Below are positions 61,760 through 64,000 of a stretch of DNA of 64,000 nucleotides, piece after piece. The position numbers and the translations under genes were made by a program. Position 1 is the stretch's first letter. Each line of letters starts with the position of its first letter. Location: assembly GCF_902712855.1 (NCBI RefSeq), contig NZ_LR743507.1, positions 1,536,001-1,600,000 on the forward strand, given 5' to 3'. Source of the stretch: Variovorax paradoxus. GTDB taxonomy: Bacteria > Pseudomonadota > Gammaproteobacteria > Burkholderiales > Burkholderiaceae_C. The notes under the pieces were generated by a model, which saw only the letters and a list, made by a program, of their open reading frames with translations, was not told the origin of the DNA and made no database searches.

Positions 61760-62710
61760 CTAAAAGCCGCGTAAAAAATGCCGGCCCCGGCGCAAAAGTT
61801 TTGCCTGCGGCATTGTCATCGCCACCACGCCGGCCATCACGCAGGCCAGCCCGATCCATGCCGTGGGCGCGAGCGCTTCACCGAGAAACACCACGCCGAT
61901 CGCCACGCCGATGGGCACGCGCAGGTAGGCCTGCGCGGCGGTCGACATCGGCCCCAGCGTCCTGATGAGCCGGAAGTAGATCGTGAAGGCCAGCGCCGTC
62001 GAGAGCACCGCGAGCGCCAGCACCGACAGCATCGAAGCCGGCGATGGCGCGAGCGTCCACGGGCGGTCGATCGCCATGCTCGCGGGCAGCAGCAGGGCCG
62101 CACCGCACAGCAGCGAACCTGCGGCGGGCACCATCGGGTCCAGCTCCTTGAACACGCGGCCGAACATGGCGGCACAGGCGTAGCACACGGCCGCGGCCAC
62201 CAGCGCCAGCTGCGCGAGCAGCGAATGCCCGAGCCCGTGCAGCGCCTCGAAGCCCACGATCAGGCAGATGCCCGCCATCCCCGCACCCGCGCCGAGCAGC
62301 CGGCGCAGCGTGGGCCTCTCCGACCCACCGATGCACAGCCCGAGCAGGAAGATGAAGATCGGCGAGGTCGAGTTGAGGATGGTCGCCAGCCCCGCGTCGA
62401 CGCTGCGTTCGGCCCATGCGATGAGCGTGAACGGCATCACGCTGTTGAGGCAGGCCTGCAGCATGAAGCGCCGCCACATCGCGGCCTCCGCAGGCAGTTG
62501 CACGCCGCGCAGGCGCAGCACCGCGAGCAGCAGCAGTCCGGCGATCAGGGTGCGCGCCGCGATCAGCGTGACCGGTGGAATCGTCGCCACGCCGACCCTG
62601 ATGAAGGTGTACGACGCGCCCCAGCAGGTCGCGAGCACGGCGAGCAGCGCCCACTCGAGGAAGACGGCTCGGGGTTTGCCTGGAGCGGCAGGAGAAGAAG
62701 CGCTGTGCAT
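61760..62710 (-). CDS. EamA/DMT-superfamily transporter
   Basis: 316 residues, ten helices in two EamA repeats (LLAVLATCWGASYTFIRVGV begins the first; LAQLALVAAAVCYACAAMFG the second). The ATG at 62710 is preferred over one 36 bp upstream. Probable metabolite exporter. It lies 50 bp upstream of the TorF gene on the same strand. Confidence 0.92.
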   Translation of the reverse strand: MHSASSPAAPGKPRAVFLEWALLAVLATCWGASYTFIRVGVATIPPVTLIAARTLIAGLLLLAVLRLRGVQLPAEAAMWRRFMLQACLNSVMPFTLIAWAERSVDAGLATILNSTSPIFIFLLGLCIGGSERPTLRRLLGAGAGMAGICLIVGFEALHGLGHSLLAQLALVAAAVCYACAAMFGRVFKELDPMVPAAGSLLCGAALLLPASMAIDRPWTLAPSPASMLSVLALAVLSTALAFTIYFRLIRTLGPMSTAAQAYLRVPIGVAIGVVFLGEALAPTAWIGLACVMAGVVAMTMPQAKLLRRGRHFLRGF

Positions 62711-62827
62711 GGTGCGCCGATCTTGGCCAGACCGGCGCGCCGACACTTCGTTCGCCGGCGAAATGTGGAAGCCGCCCGCAGGCGGTGCATGAACATGAAC
62801 CGCCGCCCTCCGGCGGCGCGTGGGCGT

Positions 62828-63619
62828 TCAGTGGTTGTGCTTGTGGCCGTGCTTGTGGCCGTGCCCGCGGCCCGGCGCGCCGCCATTCAGCAGCGTCGCC
62901 AGATCCACTTCCTGCTCGGCCGCCGCACCCGCGATCACGCGTTGCTCCAGTTCGTCGAGGTGTTCCAGCGCCACGGCCAGTGCCGCGTCGAGCGACTTGC
63001 CCGTGAGCGCCTCGATGATCTGCTCATGCTCGCGCGGCGCACAGCTCGCGGCCTCGGCCGAGTCGTACAGCGCCTTGTAGAGCTCGGTGTTCGAGATCAA
63101 CCGCTGCAGGTAGGAAATCAGCTCGTCGCTGTGCGCCATCTGCGCCAGCAGCATGTGGAACTCGCCCGCCAGCCGTATCGCGTCCTCGCGCCGGCCTTCC
63201 TTGAACGCCTTCTGCTCCGCCTGCACGTGCTTGCGCAGCGCGGCCACCTGCTCGCGCTCGAGCTGGCCGTGCAGCGTGCTCACCAGCCCGGCCTCGACGA
63301 TGCGGCGCGCCCGGTAGATGCCGCGCATGTCGTCGATCGAGGGGTTGGGCACGAAGGCGCCGCGGTTGTGCTCGAGCACCAGCCGCTTCTCGGAGCCCAG
63401 CCGCGCCAGCACCTTGCGCACCGCGCCGCGCGTGCAGCCCAGCGCCTCGGCCAGCGCGCGTTCGCGCAGCGGCGTGCCCGGGCGCAGCTTGCCGCTCAGC
63501 AGGGCTTTCGAGACCGCTGCATAGACACGCTCGTCCACGTTGGCTTCGTCGGCATCGGCCGGTTCCTCGGGGGCTGCAGCGGCGGCAAGGGCGGGGGATT
63601 TGCGAGCGGTGGAAGGCAT
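62828..63619 (-). CDS. GntR-family (FCD/FadR type) regulator with a His-rich tail
   Basis: 263 residues. The winged helix-turn-helix (about 30-95) includes LRERALAEALGCTRGAVRKV; the FCD effector domain (about 100-225) has FHMLLAQMAHSDELISYLQR. The C-terminus ends in GRGHGHKHGHKHNH, an unusual metal-binding-like tail. It is divergent from the DUF3311 gene with twin TGGTTRACCA sites in between, so it probably represses a carboxylate uptake unit and itself. Confidence 0.93.
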   Translation of the reverse strand: MPSTARKSPALAAAAAPEEPADADEANVDERVYAAVSKALLSGKLRPGTPLRERALAEALGCTRGAVRKVLARLGSEKRLVLEHNRGAFVPNPSIDDMRGIYRARRIVEAGLVSTLHGQLEREQVAALRKHVQAEQKAFKEGRREDAIRLAGEFHMLLAQMAHSDELISYLQRLISNTELYKALYDSAEAASCAPREHEQIIEALTGKSLDAALAVALEHLDELEQRVIAGAAAEQEVDLATLLNGGAPGRGHGHKHGHKHNH

Positions 63620-63707
63620 AGGCGTCGGGATTATTGCCCGCCTCCCCGGACCCGCGGGAAATCCCCCGGATTGACTCGGCCCCTTCGGCTCCGTACCATT
63701 CGCCTCG

Positions 63708-63743
63708 TTTGGTTAACCAAAACATATTTATATGGTTGACCAT
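63708..63743. promoter_or_regulatory. Twin GntR-type operators between the regulator and the DUF3311 gene
   Basis: A perfect 14-bp palindrome TTTGGTTAACCAAA at 63708-63721 and a second site ATGGTTGACCAT at 63732-63743 share the core TGGTTRACCA with centres 23 bp apart, about two helical turns. FCD-type GntR proteins bind sites of the TGGT-N-ACCA kind. The spacer between them is AT-rich (CATATTTAT) and may hold a promoter -10 element. Confidence 0.8.
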
Positions 63744-63784
63744 GCAAAAGAAAAATCTCAACCAAAGCACAGATCGAGACAACC

Positions 63785-64000
63785 ATGAAATCCGCCAAAT
63801 GGCTCGCCGCGCTGCCTGTCGCCGCTTTCTTCAGCGGGGGATGGCTGTCCTCCGTCGCGCCCGCCTTCGTGCTCGGCATGCCCTTCCTGATGGTGTGGAA
63901 CGTCAGCTGGCTGGTGCTGACCTCGCTGATCATGGTGGTCATCGACCGCGCCGAGGGCGACCTGGATGCCGTTGACGCGGCCGATGCCCGGGGAGCCGCG
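63785..64000 (+). CDS. DUF3311-type small membrane protein, 3' end outside the window
   Basis: The frame from ATG 63785 stays open to the window edge (72 codons): MKSAKWLAALPVAAFFSGGW, then FVLGMPFLMVWNVSWLVLTS, two hydrophobic helices, and an acidic tail. It resembles DUF3311 proteins, which usually precede a sodium:solute symporter (MctP-type) gene, so a carboxylate transporter may follow outside the window. It is divergent from the GntR gene and behind its probable operators. Confidence 0.7.
   Translation, partial: MKSAKWLAALPVAAFFSGGWLSSVAPAFVLGMPFLMVWNVSWLVLTSLIMVVIDRAEGDLDAVDAADARGAA

Overview
The window is GC-rich, densely packed bacterial chromosome with 4-nt start/stop overlaps, four Bug (TctC-type) extracytoplasmic solute-binding proteins, TorF-type porin, ProQ/FinO and FUSC/DUF1656 genes. 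Together these point to a betaproteobacterium of the Comamonadaceae, most likely Variovorax or a close relative. That assignment is an inference from gene content; there is no 16S rRNA here.

Layout. (1) 1-13.4 kb, minus strand: a catabolic beta-oxidation cluster. In transcription order it holds a bifunctional hydratase/3-hydroxyacyl-CoA dehydrogenase, thiolase, large and small acyl-CoA dehydrogenases, enoyl-CoA hydratase, a class III CoA-transferase, a Bug protein, an AMP-forming acyl-CoA synthetase, a second Bug protein, and etfB-etfA. A divergent LysR gene (13.5 kb) with a TTGACAG dyad in its promoter region probably controls it. (2) 14.4-17 kb: a PAS-PAS-GGDEF protein, a YbhB-like lipoprotein and a small Rieske protein. 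(3) 17-24.2 kb, minus strand: a DctB/DctD-like sigma54 two-component system, a third Bug protein and a DUF6351 lipoprotein hydrolase, preceded by a well-formed -24/-12 promoter. (4) 24.35-27.7 kb, plus strand: a LexA-box-controlled operon encoding a radical SAM protein, a TIGR03915-UdgX fusion and an unrecognised protein. This is the most system-like and least understood locus of the window. (5) 27.8-36 kb: a frameshifted DUF2892 gene coupled to an ECF sigma factor, a tandem repeat array, pyrC, two NYN-domain paralogs, DUF3025, an IgaA/UmoB-like membrane protein and htpX, ending in a strong terminator. (6) 36-47.5 kb: two overlapping lipoprotein genes, proQ-like, flavin reductase, a VUT/YhhQ transporter, an FAD oxidoreductase, cysK, a TDT transporter with a divergent AraC regulator, an internally duplicated molybdopterin-oxidoreductase-like lipoprotein, and an EamA exporter with a divergent AraC regulator. 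(7) 47.6-48.4 kb: rnpB (RNase P RNA) and a small unknown gene. (8) 48.4-55 kb: a MarR-controlled aromatic-acid or drug efflux operon (MarR, FUSC, DUF1656, HlyD, NodT-type outer membrane factor, Bcr/CflA MFS). (9) 55-64 kb: three lipoproteins, an RsuA-like protein lacking the catalytic Asp, a Nudix-metallo-beta-lactamase fusion, a fourth Bug protein, a TorF porin, an EamA transporter, a His-tailed GntR regulator, and the start of a DUF3311 gene behind twin GntR-type operators.

A dispersed hairpin-forming repeat of about 95 bp occurs at five sites: three single copies, one degenerate copy and one three-unit tandem array. It lies mostly just after stop codons, including inside operons, and its stem shows a compensatory base change.
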